From Crambe crambe (Eukaryota > Porifera > Demospongiae > Poecilosclerida > Crambeidae), in NCBI GenBank assembly GCA_963924555.1, contig OZ004591.1, forward strand, positions 3,100,001 through 3,164,000: a stretch of DNA of 64,000 bases, given 5' to 3'. A program made the position numbers and the translations under genes. Of this stretch, positions 33,075 through 45,315 are shown piece by piece. The notes under the pieces were generated by a model that searched no databases, was not told the origin of the DNA, and worked only from the letters and a program-made list of their open reading frames with translations. Position 1 is the stretch's first letter, and each line of letters begins with the position of its first letter.

Positions 33075-35918
33075 ATGTTCTCCTCTACTTGCCTGCTGCA
33101 AATAAGCAGTTTACTCCTTTTTTCCTGCTCAGTACTGGCACATCCTATGATCAGTCATCAACTGATTCCAGATTTCATAGCAAGGCTACTACAGCAACTT
33201 CAACAATCAGGTATGTAAATAATTATCACCAAAATTTAATTGATGTCTATACTTCTTCAAGAGGACATAATTATTAAATATGGAAGAATGTGGCTACTCG
33301 CATTCTTTATTGATTTTATCATGCAGGTCCTTGCAGGAGTGCTGGTCATGTGAATGGTTGTTGTGATTCAGGACTTGATCCTGCAACTGCATGCCGTGTC
33401 CCTAAAGTCCAGGGAGGGTACTGCTATTGTGACATTCAATGTCACAGATACGATGACTGCTGTTCAGATATACATATGATTAACTGCTTCTGTGAGTTAT
33501 AATACTTTAAGTAGCCATACTTACACGATAGAATGCAATACCAACCAGAATATGTTCTCAGGCTGGTATTACTGGGTGCTGTACCTGGTCTATGTATGTG
33601 TCACTGTGGTACATTATAGAGCTAGTCCAACAATACCAGATCCTCTTATCATTACCTTTTAATTTCACCACCCACAACAGCTCCTCCAACAACACCTCCT
33701 CCCACGACACCTCCTCCTCCCACAACACCTCCTCCCACGACACCTCCTCCAACAACACCTCCTCCCACGACACCTCTTCCCACGACACTTCCTCTCACAA
33801 CACCTCCTCCACCTACCTGTGCATCTGGAGGCTACACTGAATGTTGCATCCAAGACCCGGGTAACTTATGCGAAGTCATTAATGCTGGTATGACATGTCA
33901 CTGTGATCAAGGATGCCATGAACGTGGTGAATGCTGCTCCGACATAGGAAATACTTGCCCTGGTACCAAAGTCTTATTTTCTAGCTATAAAGGTTTATTT
34001 ATTATTTATTTTTCAGCACCCACTACACTTCCTCCCACAACACCTCCTCCCACAACACCTCCTCAACCTAGTACCTGTGCATCTGAAGGCCACACTGGAT
34101 GTTGCATGCGAGGTCCGGGTAACTTGTGCGAAGTCACTAATCCTGGTATGACATGTTACTGTGATCAAGAATGCCATGAACGTGATGATTGCTGCTCCGA
34201 CATAGGAAATACTTGCCCTGGTAACTAAGTGTTCAGTACATAAGATTTTTAAATCATGTGCTTTCTTTTTTTCTTTCTTTCATTTCAGTACCCACAACAC
34301 ATCCTCCCACAACACCTCCTCCTCCTACCTGTGCATCTGGAGGCCACACTGGATGTTGCATGCGAGGCCCAGGTAACTCGTGCTCAGTCACTAATGGTGG
34401 TGGTATGACATGTCAGTGTGATCAAGAATGCCATGAACGTGGTGACTGCTGCTCCGACATAGGAAATACTTGCCCAGGTAGATAAGTGCTATTTCTATGA
34501 AGACTTGTTCATTTGTTTATTTATATCTATTTTTCAGCACCCACTACATCTCCTCCCACAACACCTCCTCCCACGACACCTCCTCCTCTTCCTCCTACCT
34601 GTGTGTCTGGAGGCTACACTGAATGTTGCATGCAAAGCAAGGGTAACTCATGCGAAGTCACTAATGCTGGTATTAGATGTTACTGTGATAGAGAATGCCA
34701 TGGACGTGGTGAATGCTGCTCTGACATAGAAACTATCGGATGTTATGGTATGCAGCACGTCAATCTCGATAGCATAATAGCTTGATGCTTGTATAATTTA
34801 TTTTCAGCAAATGACAGTTGCCTGAATAATAATCTTAACACAAGTTGCTGTGATAGAAGTAATGATGAAGCCTGTAGAGTCACCCTTTCAAATAATACAT
34901 CATGTTGGTGTGACAGTCGCTGCAAGATGAGTAACAACGATTGTTGCGATGATTTTATCCAGTTTTGTCCTTCATCTACATCCACTTCCAGTACAGGTAC
35001 TTTTTTGTCTTGTTTTGTTGTTTTTTTTTTGTAGTTATTCTTGTTGTTATTTTAAATTAATGGTGTGGATATATCATTCCTCAGCTGATTTGAGATTACA
35101 TCTACTTATTTGGCAGCTGAAGACGAAGTTAGCACAACAAATGGTATGACATTATTTAAATCCCTGATTGTACATGTGTGGACTCTTCTGCTTTTGCAAT
35201 GAGTATTAGTTGTGTATTTAGCCATAGGGCCAATTTACATGCTAGACTTAAGTCGTGTTTCCTGTGCTCACTTGCTTAAACATTTATTGTACGTAGCAGA
35301 TCTTTAAATGAATATTCAATGGTGCAGCTTTTCAATGGTCAATGACTTTCTGACTTACATGACTTTAGGTTGTTACTAGTGCCCTTAGGACACTATAGTC
35401 CAAACAAAATCCCTTGATTAATAATCATACGGGATGTAGAGTTCCTTCCCAATCTGGCATGCTTAATAATGGGAAATAAGAGATGTGTAGGTCAGGAAGA
35501 CCTCTTAATGAGATCCATTGAGCAACCTGATTGGTCGATTATTATTAAAGAAAACCTACTTTGGTGATCAATAACATAGACCCAGGTTCGCCCACTGAAA
35601 TGGAGTAGTGATGAAAGGGCATTACAACAGTATGAAAGACCACAAGAATTTAGACTGAATTATGAGGACAGTCTATTGCAACAGTATGAAAGACCACGAG
35701 AGTTTAGGCCAAGTCACCCAAACTCAAATGGTAATAATGATGAAAGAGCAGCAGCTCTCTGGAGGCGATATAACGTGGCAAGAATCCAAAATTATCAACT
35801 GTCAAGAAAACTCCAAGAGTTGCAAGAAAGAATTCAGAGCAGGGAGAGAATGGCTTCTCTGTTTAGACGATATGGAGCAGGTCGAGCAGCAGAAATGTAT
35901 GTAGCAGATAAAGATTAA
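33075..35918 (+). CDS. SMB-repeat secreted protein, gene G (intact, about 590 aa)
   Basis: The exons are 33075-33210, 33327-33491, 33681-33962, 34017-34220, 34289-34477, 34538-34747, 34808-34996, 35085-35143 and 35580-35918. The total is 1773 nt, 590 codons plus stop, in frame throughout. The protein starts with a signal peptide (MFSSTCLLQISSLLLF), then SMB1, a module with a long PPTTPPPT stalk, three more linker+SMB modules (one with GGG before MTC, one with CCMQSKGNSC), a terminal SMB, helix and tail ending ADKD. It is a type-2 gene, related to D and E, but its short SMB exon after SMB1 is lost (only the GGCTGGTATT remnant near 33559 remains). Likely an extracellular matrix or surface-associated protein, by domain type only. 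Confidence 0.82.
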
Positions 35919-37509
35919 CGTTAGCTGTTAGCTAGGACTGTTGTGTGTGTGTGACCTTTAATCAGAGACTTTTCAATTGCAGTTCACATAGTGTACTTAC
36001 TAGCTGTTAACTTTTGTATAGTATTATTACTCATGATTCATTGATTTTAGCTAAAACCCCTTCTAAAACGTCCACTTTCAGAACACATCTCCCCAAACTG
36101 GCAGTAACCAGGTTGGGATCTCTGTTTTGGGACCCCCATCCCAGAATCTACATAGTGACTCCCGTCCCCCAGAGACATAGGGACCCACATAGCTATAATT
36201 TAGGCTAGTATAATAAAAATTATGTAGGGCAAAATGCTTAGCAAGTGACTACTTTGGTACATAGCTATAATTATTGTTTAGGTCACACATGCAGTGATGT
36301 GCCTTTAACAATGTGGAGGCAATGTGCATATAAGTGAGATTGAAAAATTGGACTGTAACTGAGGGGAAGGGGAGAATATGGATAAAAATCCACGTAATAT
36401 ATATTGACAGATTTTTATTGGAGAATATTGACAGTCTAATCATATTTCCTTTATGGGTGCATTGGAACATACCCCCTTCCCTAATCTCCCAGACTATTAT
36501 GCACACAAAAATTTGCAAGATGTTTGTAATTAGGGACTAGCTTAGAGTAACACATACTTGTTTTGGTGATCCCACTGAATGCACCCTTTGCATAGATTAT
36601 CGTAACCATTGGGAGATGTTACTGAATGATCTGTAGCCATCAAACAACACTCCACAAAATACACAGGGAAAACCGACCATAGAGGATTCATGACCTGCTC
36701 AAGTGAAACTCGTCTTTTAGCATATTTTAGTAAACATTTTGCTGGTTATCACCATGGGTGTAACAACCAAAAAAAAAAAAAAGAAGGTGATGTACAAGAT
36801 ACAATGTAGTACGAGTGGTACACAAAAAGTAATGTTCTATAGTATGAAGAATTTTATAGGGAACCAATCCATCAAAACTCTGGCACTACATGATAGTACA
36901 AAGTATTCACAGGAGCCTAGAAGACTCATAAGTAACGAGTGGCTTCTTCATGATTATTGTCACTAAGATTAAGTTCACTCTTAGCTCTAAGTGTTTTAAT
37001 GTGCCTGCACGAGAATAATGCTATAATGCTCGAGTGCACCACACACAGAGCTAGATCAGAGTGATCTAAACAATTTAGTGCTTATCACATGACTTGGATC
37101 CAATCAAATGCTAGTTCGAACCCTAGCCCTACATAGTACCTAGTAAGCTCTGACACACGTTTGGTTCAGTAAGAATACATAATATTCAATGAGGTAAATT
37201 CCTATTTGAAACCCAATGAACTAGTGAGTTTATAAAAGAAGACATTAAGCTGCTGACTTACTGTAAGCACTAGGGACTGAAGCTGGAAGGAAATAGTCCT
37301 AGTGGACTTGGCTCCTGTACAAAAAAATAGTACAAGGCTACATAATATTACCTGAACAATTATCAGTTAGCCAAAGTCCAACTCACTATAGGGTGAGTTG
37401 AATTTCACTGTCATAGAACGATCACAGTATTAGCTATTCATGGTCCCAATCACTGAACAAGATCAATAGCAAGGTATCAATGTACTGTACACTACCTAAA
37501 TATAGTCAG
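35919..37509. other. Type-2 spacer and deleted 5-prime end of gene H
   Basis: The first kilobase matches the other type-2 spacers. From about 36960 the sequence diverges, and the TATA, signal-peptide and SMB1 exons expected for a gene are missing. A segment at 37379-37480 matches the region after the short SMB exon of gene D (15890-15990), so the deletion ended there. Confidence 0.6.
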
Positions 37510-38365
37510 TTCCTCCCATGAGAGTTCCTCCCACAACACCTCCTCCCACGACACCTCCTCCAATGACACCTCCTCCCACGACACGTCCTCCCATGACACC
37601 TCCTCCCACTATACCTCTTCCACCTACCTGTAGGCTACAGTGGATGTTGCATGCGAGGCCCGGGTAACCTGTGGGAAGTCACTAATGCTGGTATGACATG
37701 TTACTGTAATCAAAGATTCTATGAACGTGGTAATTGCTGCTCCGACACAGGAAATACTTGCCCTGATAGATAAGTGCTATTTTTCTATGGAGCTTAAAAC
37801 TCTTCTTTAAAACGTTTGTTTATTTATCTATATTTCAGCACCCACTACACCTCCCTCAACACCTCCTCCACCTACCTGTGCATCTCAAAACTATGCTGGA
37901 TGTTGCATGCGAAGCCAGGGTAACTTGTGTGAAGTCACTAATGTTGGTACGACATGTTACTGTGATCAAGGATGCCATGAACATGGTGAATGCTGCTCTG
38001 ACATAGGAACCATCAGATGTTATTGTATGCAGCATGTCAATCTTGATAGCATAATAGCTTGATGCTTGTATATTTTCAGCGAATAACAGTTGCCTGAATA
38101 ATAATCTTGACACAAGTTGCTGCGATAGAGTCACCGTTTCAAGTAGTACATCATGTTGGTGTGACAGTCACTGCAAGATGAATAACAATGATTGTTGCAA
38201 TGATTTTATGCAGTTTTGTCCTTCACCTACATCCACTTCCAGTACAGGTGTGTGTACTTTTTAACTTCTTTCTCTTTTATCACAATAATATTATATGATT
38301 CTTCAGTTAATTTTAGATTGCATCAACATATTCGACAGCTGAAGATGAAGTTAGCACAATAAATG
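37510..38365 (+). pseudogene. SMB-repeat secreted protein, gene H (truncated remnant)
   Basis: The remnant exons are 37510-37765 (Pro/Thr stalk plus SMB), 37839-38024 (SMB), 38080-38247 (terminal SMB with a 21-nt in-frame deletion) and 38307-38365 (helix). The first exon lost 8 bp before GGCTAC and is frameshifted. Its splice donor is changed from GTAGAT to ATAGAT. The helix exon ends in CAA TAA. No tail exon, signal exon or promoter is present. This is the last copy of the array and corresponds to gene E in the other block. Confidence 0.75.
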
Positions 38366-39457
38366 GTGATTTTTTTCTTTGTGCATGTGTGTGTGTGTGT
38401 GTGTGTGAGAGAGAGTATAATTATTTCTCTCCAAGATTCTTCTCTCTGATAAAACTCAATAAAGCATCGTAGTAGCCACATTATGTCTAGCCATACTAAT
38501 TTATTATTAGAGCTAATAGACTTAGATATTAAATTTTGTCACTTGCTTGTTTTTATCCTCCTCCGAAATAGTAGGTAAATATTTAATACCCCCTTTTGCA
38601 AGCTCCTATCTCAATCTGTCATTGTGCTTGAACTCCAACATGGACAATGCATGTAGCTATGATGTAATAAAAAATTATATCACTGAAAAATTCTGTAGAT
38701 TGGATTCCTCTTGCTATTGCCCTCAGAACACTATAGTCCAAGACCCTTGGGTTTGTAAATCCCTTGGTCCACAGCTATTTTAACCAAAACTTTTTTCTGG
38801 TCAATGAATTAGTCCTGGTAGCTAATAGAATAGATACTGTGCAAACCAGTCACGAAGCACATGCACCACATAGACTTTTTTAAAAGCTTGGGGTGGGAAG
38901 GGGGTGTTCGAGCACCCTGTCTGGCTACGCCACTGTTGCTAGGGGCTGTTGTGCATGTGTGTATGTGACTTTTCTCCCTATCAATCGTGTGCTTACTAGC
39001 TAGCTGTTGACTTTTGTATAGCTGAAAGTGCGAAAAATAGATAATGCGCATGTGTCGTGTGTACCATAGATATAGACTACGTAGTCTATATATCTATGGT
39101 ACATGTAGCTAGCTAGATTTAGCACGACCACGAGTTCTCCAGTTACGTGAAAGGCCATCACGTCTACAAAAGCGTATGGATTCCAATTCTTGGGAGTGTA
39201 AGGAGAGACTGACTTGACAGCGATCCTTATGCTGTAAGACGGCTGCAATCGTTGGACACATCCCTTGAAGAATTTCAACCACTTGTTCTCTCTTTCTTAT
39301 TAGTGATGGATGGCTCGTTTGTTGTGCTATCACAGGTTCCCCTCTCTCCAGCAGTGGTATGCAATAAAATTAAATCGCGCGATTTTCGATGCTTTTATTT
39401 TTTGGCGATTTGATGCTTAACCGCCAAAGCGTTAAATTAAAATCTACATCAATATTT
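38366..39457. other. Unassigned sequence with a (GT)n tract and a hAT-like end
   Basis: Contents are a GT repeat (about 38384-38407), a fragment at about 38883-38934 that on the minus strand reads CAGTGGCGTAGCCAG followed by a G/C-rich stretch (the typical end of a hAT-like element), and a GC-richer stretch at 39100-39360 with two overlapping minus-strand open frames. No domain was recognised in these frames. Confidence 0.45.
39061..39102. repeat. Near-perfect palindrome
   Basis: GTACCATAGATATAGACTAC is followed directly by GTAGTCTATATATCTATGGT AC. The arms differ only by an extra AT. It could extrude as a cruciform. Confidence 0.85.
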
Positions 39458-40440
39458 CCGGTGTCACAGTTTATTTTGTCGCTGGGAGATTCTGTCGCGC
39501 CGACAAAATATCCTAGGATATTCTATCGCGAGTGACATAATCTCCTAGGATATTTTGTCGCCGCCAGGATATATTGTCGCTGTGTGTAAAGTAGGTGGTA
39601 TAGCTGTATCTGATTATACAAAAACAATTGCTCACCAACAAATTGCTCTCCTAGCTAGCAATAAAAAAATCACTACTTTTTATTCCGTCTTAATGTTCAA
39701 TAGTGATAATATCTCCTAGCCTAATCATTAGTTATAATTCTATAGTTAATGAGAGATAGAGCAATGCAAAAGCTTGTTAGCTATATTCACCTTAGTTGGG
39801 TGTATATATTATGTAGGCCTATATTATATTATGTATCACTCTTACTTCAAAGGAGCACAATGAGTGACAGATTAAGTGGATACGTTGCTCTGTATCACAT
39901 CTGAGAGTGATAATTATGGTTATGTTAAAGCTGCTAGCTATTAAGAGCAACAAAAATTCCTGGGATTTGTCACCTACATATCTGGCTAGAGCAACATGTC
40001 TCTTAGCTAATATAGAATGTAAAAAATTATTCAAGTGAGCGATAAAATATCACTCATAGCAATAACTAGATAATATTGTAGAGTTAGATAAGTAAGAGAC
40101 AAGGGAGATTTTATAGATGAGCTACAACAGTACGAGATTTTATTTAACTATAATGAGTGATTATAGGAGATTTGCTCTATACTAATTATAATATTGCTTG
40201 CCATAAATACTATACTCTGCTATCTATATAATAAATTATAATTATGCTATTGCTATGAAATATCCAATATAATCATTAATGCAGTCCTGAGCAACAAAAT
40301 ATCCTATGAGATGTATCAAGTAGCTATAGCTATAGCTGTGATAATATATCCTGGCAGCGACAAAATATCCTAGGAGATTATGTCGCTTGCAACAGAATTT
40401 CGTCGCCGCGACAGAATCTCCCAGCGACAAAATAGGCACC
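39458..40440. mobile_element. GTCGC-foldback element, copy 1
   Basis: The left end is CCGGTGTCACAGTTTATTTT then GTCGCTGGGAGATTCTGTCGC. The right end is the reverse complement of the GTCGC block near 40405-40433, with a divergent terminus. The arms carry repeated TCCTAGGA and GTCGCxGCGAC blocks and the middle is AT-rich. I see no coding capacity. Confidence 0.7.
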
Positions 40441-40490
40441 AGGACACTTAAGAAAAATTTACAAATGTCGAAAAGGAAAAAAATCCAATT

Positions 40491-41560
40491 CCAGTGTCAC
40501 AGTTTTTGTCGCTGGGAGATTCTGTCGCGGTGACAAAATATCCTGTCGCGAGCAACCCAATCTCTTAGGATATTTTGTCACAGCTAGCTACAGGATATTT
40601 TATCGCCGTGACTATAGATATGCCGCGACAGAATCTCCCAGCGACAAAATAAGCTGTGATACCGGTGTAACAATTTTTGTCGCTAGGAGATTCTGTTGTG
40701 GCAACAAAATATCCTAGGAAATTCTGTAGCTAGCTGTGACCGGATTTGCGAAAAACCACATTGTAGCGAAATAATTAATTATTACATAGGAGTATTTTAG
40801 TGAGTCCTATCATTTTCTAACAAAAAATTTTTCAGTATAAATCACAACTATGATCCCTAAACTAACGTTTTAGAGCTTATACTATAGTAGAAAGGCTTCG
40901 AATAAAGCGCTAAAGCTAGTTAGCCATCTTTGTGCACGGAGCAGAGAGTCATGTGAAAAATCACAAGAACTAAGGTAGGCTTTCTAGCTTATACGCTTGA
41001 AATATGAACTAAGCAAATTACACTAGCATCGGTACCTTGTTGGCCTTCGCTTGGCTTTAGTTGGCGCTCTGTAGCGCCAGGAGGCGAGAAACTAGCTTCT
41101 CTCTGACTCTAGTTCGAAATATCGCCAACTCAATTTTTAGTAGTGCGCGGATTTAATGTTTACGTTGCTTACTCAGCTTATTCAAAACGCTAATGGGGGT
41201 TTTCTAGGAGCTGTTCCTAAGGCCTAGAGCTTTGAAATTTGCGCAGTAGAGAGCCAGAGGGCCAAAGATAATGAATATCAACATAGCAAAAAAATTTAAA
41301 TTTTCGCTACACAATGTGTGTTATTGTATTTTATCGCCGCGACAAAATCTCCCAGCGACAAAAATAAACTGTGACACCGGTGTCACAGTTTTTGTCGCTA
41401 GGAGATTCTGTCACGGCGACAAAATATCCTAAGAAAATCTGTCGCGAGCGACCTAATCTCCTAGGATATTTGTCGCCGCCAGGATATATTGCTACAGAAT
41501 TTCCTAGGATATTTTATCGCCGCGATAGAATCTCCCAGCGACAAAATAAACTGACACCGG
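40491..41560. mobile_element. Chain of three GTCGC-foldback elements
   Basis: Three elements abut at about 40491-40665, 40662-41380 and 41377-41560. Their junctions read ACCGGTGTAAC and ACACCGGTGTCAC, so neighbours share a CCGG. The first and last have little between their arms. The middle one carries about 550 bp of unrelated sequence. Sharing CCGG suggests insertion into that tetranucleotide. Confidence 0.65.
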
Positions 41561-41739
41561 TGTAGGAGCGATATGGGGCCTCCCCGTGATATGGGGCCGT
41601 ATATCAATTCTGTCGCGGTGACAAGAAATTCTGTCGCGAGCGACATAATCTCCCATGATATTTTGTCGCCGCCAGCTAGCTATAGGATATTTTGTTGCTC
41701 TAGATTATTTTATTGCTCTCCAATAGCTATAGCTATGTT

Positions 41740-42103
41740 CTTCACATCTTCAACTCCCAAAGACACTTCTATTTCAACAGGCTGACTAGATTATGGAACT
41801 CTCTGCCACCAATTGATATGCTCCTACCATCAAATCCAAACTCAAAGATTACTTTTGATCAGTTATTCTGAGAAGTTTTGAAGCCAATATGAGACTTGTA
41901 CATTCCATCTTGTCTGCTATTTTTTATGTTGTTTTTGTTCGATTGTTTGTTGTGGTTTTTTTTTTTTTTTTTTTTTAATCCTCTCCTAATCACCAGGCCA
42001 GTCTTGGTTGATCTCGGCCTGCTCTAATTGCCCCATCTTTTTGTTGTTGTAACTTAGCTATCACATTTCTTAAACGTCATCTTGTGCTGTAAATCATATG
42101 ATG

Positions 42104-42161
<58 letters not shown>

Positions 42162-42162
42162 G
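41740..42162 (+). mobile_element. LINE 3-prime end with (TAA)n tail
   Basis: One frame near 41776-41870 reads YFNRLTRLWNSLPPIDMLLP, the C-terminal motif of many LINE reverse transcriptases. A conserved tail follows (CAGGCCAGTCTTGG, GCCCCATCTTTTTG, CATCTTGTGCTGTAAATCAT), then about 20 AAT repeats (42098-42161). Similar ends lie at 57660-58050 (+), about 44390-44570 (-) and about 45300-45620 (-). Confidence 0.65.
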
Positions 42163-43604
42163 TTTTGTGGTTTTTTGTTTTGTTTTTGTTTTTGGTTGAC
42201 ATTTTATTTTTGATTCTCCGTTTCCGGATTCCCATCTTATTTTTGTATCTAGAACTCATTGATATTGATATTATCCTTATCATTAAAAAAAAAATGATGA
42301 CAAAATTTCGATCTCCTAGGATTGTTGCTCACTATAGCTATAGCTAGCTATTATCTAGTAATAAAATCTCCCAAGATATTTTCTTATCTAGCTCTATATA
42401 ATATTAGCTAGTTATATGTCGATCATGCACTTTGAGCTATGTTATAGCAGTATATATATTATAGAACGCTGTGTCTACAGTCCCGGCATGCAACGGGATC
42501 GGTCCGTTCAGGCCACTCAGTGCCGGTGTCACAGTTTATTTTATCGCTGGAAGATTCTGTCGCGGCGACAAAATATCGTAGGAAATTCTGTCGCGAGCTC
42601 CTAGGATATTTCGTCGCCTCCAGGATATATTGTCGCTTCATATAAAGTAGCTAGTGGAGAGGTGGTATAGCTATATCTGATTATACAAAGACAATCGCTC
42701 ACCAACAAATTTCCCTAGCAATAAAAACTATCTTAGTGATAAATCTCTTCTGTAATGATAATATCTCCTAGGATATTTTTTCACTAGTTATAGCTACCGT
42801 AATCGTATAAATTTTCGGAGGTTTAAAATTTCGTGATTTCCGCTTTAATAAAAAAATTTCCGCAGGTCTAATTTTCGTATCAACCACATGGAAAATAATG
42901 CATGCGCATAATAGCTATATCATTGCCTGCTGCTAGCTACCTTCTCGTGATTCGTGGCTACTACAGAGAAATCCCCCAAAAGAAGAAAAGCTGGGCTGGC
43001 GACGCCAGACTAAAATCTTGACTGCTACGGAAGGCGTTGTAGAAGAGAGACAGGCGTCTCACGGACTATCTGCTCTAGGTTTTTTTTCCAGCTGCTATCG
43101 ATATCGCATCGCACACACATGCGCAATGCCGTCATATGACGGTCATAGTACTAAGATTTCCGTTTATGAATTTCGAGGATTCTGAACCCCATCGAAAATT
43201 AATATGATTACGGTATATTCTATGCTGTTTATAGGTGCATCAAAATCTCAAGCTTGTTAGCTATTCAGGAGCATATTTTTTTTTCTAGTGTCTAGCTTAG
43301 CTAGAAAGTTAATATTTTTTGCAAGTGTACAGCGATGGAATATTTATAACTGATCTATATTGATTTGAATGCATGATTGAGCTTTATATGAAATCAGTAT
43401 TGGAAAATATTCTAGATAGCTACTTACGCTTAATAACTAGCTAGATGCTACAGAGAAACATGTCTCTTAGCTACAGTTACATATATATATCTATTATAGA
43501 GCTAGACAAGAAGCTGATATCCTGGGAGAATTTATTATACCACAGGAGATTTTAATAATAGCTAGTTAGCAAGAGCTATAATCTTAGGAGATTGATCGCT
43601 CTAT

Positions 43605-44377
43605 AGAGTAGAGTTTCAATTATCGACCGCCGGACACTGCAGAGGAGAGCCTGGACATTAATAAAATAAAATTCCACGATGGAAAGATAGGGCAAACGTC
43701 CACTAATTAAATACGAAGCGCGAGGATCAATGGAATAATACCGTGCAGAAAATCCACCACAAAAGAAACGCCCAAAGATCACTTAATATCGGGCAATCTC
43801 ATTGACGATCGGATACCCCCTAGTAGAAAGTACATGATACAAACTAAGCCTAAAGACTAACTGGTACCCCCAAGCTGCTACCACAATCGTTCAACAATTC
43901 AACTTCCCAGCTGCGGAGCCAATAGAATTTAAAATGAGTTGGGCGCGTTTTATAAATTGTGACGATTTATAAATTGCGCTGCGCATTTATAAATTTATGA
44001 TTTGCGCGGCGATTTATAAACTGCTCAACAATTTATCAATTGCGCATGAACCAGCTACAATCTAAACAGTGAGTTATTTGTCTTCAAATAATAATAGACT
44101 AGCTGCATTTAGCTAAATCTGTATAATAGTTGTGAAAATGTGCTGGATTTTAGCTACTTGTCTTTGCTCCTAAGTTTTATGATACAATCATTACACAGCC
44201 TAACAGGTAGGCACCTGCTCATTTTCCTGGGAATAATTCAATTGTCGAAAAATCTGCCTATTAGCTACTTGGTAAGACATGAATGTTTTGCCATGACCAT
44301 GTAGCTAGCTGTGGAATAATACCTGTCAAGTTTTTTTCCACTGATTACTGCATGACTTATTATTATTATAATTATTA

Positions 44378-44420
<43 letters not shown>

Positions 44421-45315
44421 GATGATGATGATGATGATGATGAAGCACAAGATGACATATTAGAAATGAGATAAGTTACAACATAAAAAGAAGATGGGGC
44501 AATCAGAGCAGGCTGAGGGTCCACAAAGACTGGACTGGCGACCAGGAGAGGATTAACTTATAATTATTAGGTACTAAGGCAATATGGAATATGCTGATGT
44601 AAAATGCTCAGGACAGTTTATAAATAGTCCACTTTAAAATCTGAATATGGCCAGCCATATAAATCTCCGCACAAATTATGAATTTATAAAATGCGCAGCG
44701 CAATTCATAAATCGTCACAATTTATAAAACGCGCCCAACTTTCGGACTGCAAATGATCCATCGACGTGGGGACTCTTCCTGGCCGTTACAAAGCTTTGGA
44801 AGTAAGTATTAGAAGGATCTAGCTAGCGTACCTTCATTCTAAGATTGGTACCTAAGGTTTGGCCGTGTATTATCGCAGCAGAATAGATGGCTAAAACCTT
44901 AGCTTAGGCTAAATATGTCGGATGTGCAATTTTTTAAATAAAATTGCTCCAGAACTTACTTCTAATGCTTTGTGATGGCCAGGAATGGATCGTTCGCAGT
45001 CCGAATATCAAGTTGCTGACCTGTTCATTTTAAATTCTATTAGCTCCGCCCAGTTTGCAGCTGGGAAGTTGAATTGTTGAACGATTGTAGTAGCAGCTTG
45101 TCAGTCTGTAGACATAATAGGTATCGTGTACTGTGTTATTTCTACTAGGGGGTATCCAATTATCAATGAGATTGCACGATGATAAGTGATCTTCGCGCTT
45201 CATATTTAATTAGTGCACGTTTGCCCTATATTTTAATCGTGGAATTTTATTTTATTAATGTCCAGGCTGTCCTCTGCACTGTCCGTTCATATATGGTGGT
45301 CGATAACTACTCTAT
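43605..45315. mobile_element. Long-arm foldback element with arms of about 300 bp
   Basis: The left arm (about 43605-43945) and the right arm (about 45010-45315) are inverted copies. Shared blocks include TAGAGTAG...TTATCGACC, CAGAGGA(G/C)AGCCTGGACATT, ATAAAATAAAATTCCACGAT, GGATACCCCCTAGTAGAAA and CAATCGTTCAACAATTCAAC. A second inverted pair lies inside (GCGCGTTTTATAAATTGTGA at about 43950 and its complement near 44712-44735). No protein remains. Confidence 0.75.
44390..44570 (-). mobile_element. LINE 3-prime end with trinucleotide tail, minus strand
   Basis: This is the reverse complement of the LINE tail at 41740-42162: (ATT)n and (GAT)n at 44357-44441, then AGCACAAGATGAC, AAGATGGGGCAA and CGACCAGGAGAGGATT. 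It lies inside the long-arm foldback. Confidence 0.6.

Noticed and set aside
9992-35918. Knottin toxin or EGF interpretation of the Cys-rich modules
   Set aside because: The CYC-x3-C-x5-CC-x6-C spacing is that of SMB domains. Proteins of 6 modules on Pro/Thr stalks with a long tail do not look like toxin precursors.
39109-39333. Minus-strand frame of 74 aa with coding-like composition
   Set aside because: Two overlapping frames are equally open and neither shows a motif. It was left in the description of the unassigned stretch.
39458-41560. Regularly spaced GTCGC repeats resembling a CRISPR array
   Set aside because: The repeats are inverted and nested, with variable spacing, inside foldback elements. 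The genome is eukaryotic.
44357-44441. Poly-Tyr/poly-Asp and poly-Ile open frames
   Set aside because: They are translations of (TAT)n/(GAT)n LINE tails, not genes. The same applies to 42100-42160.
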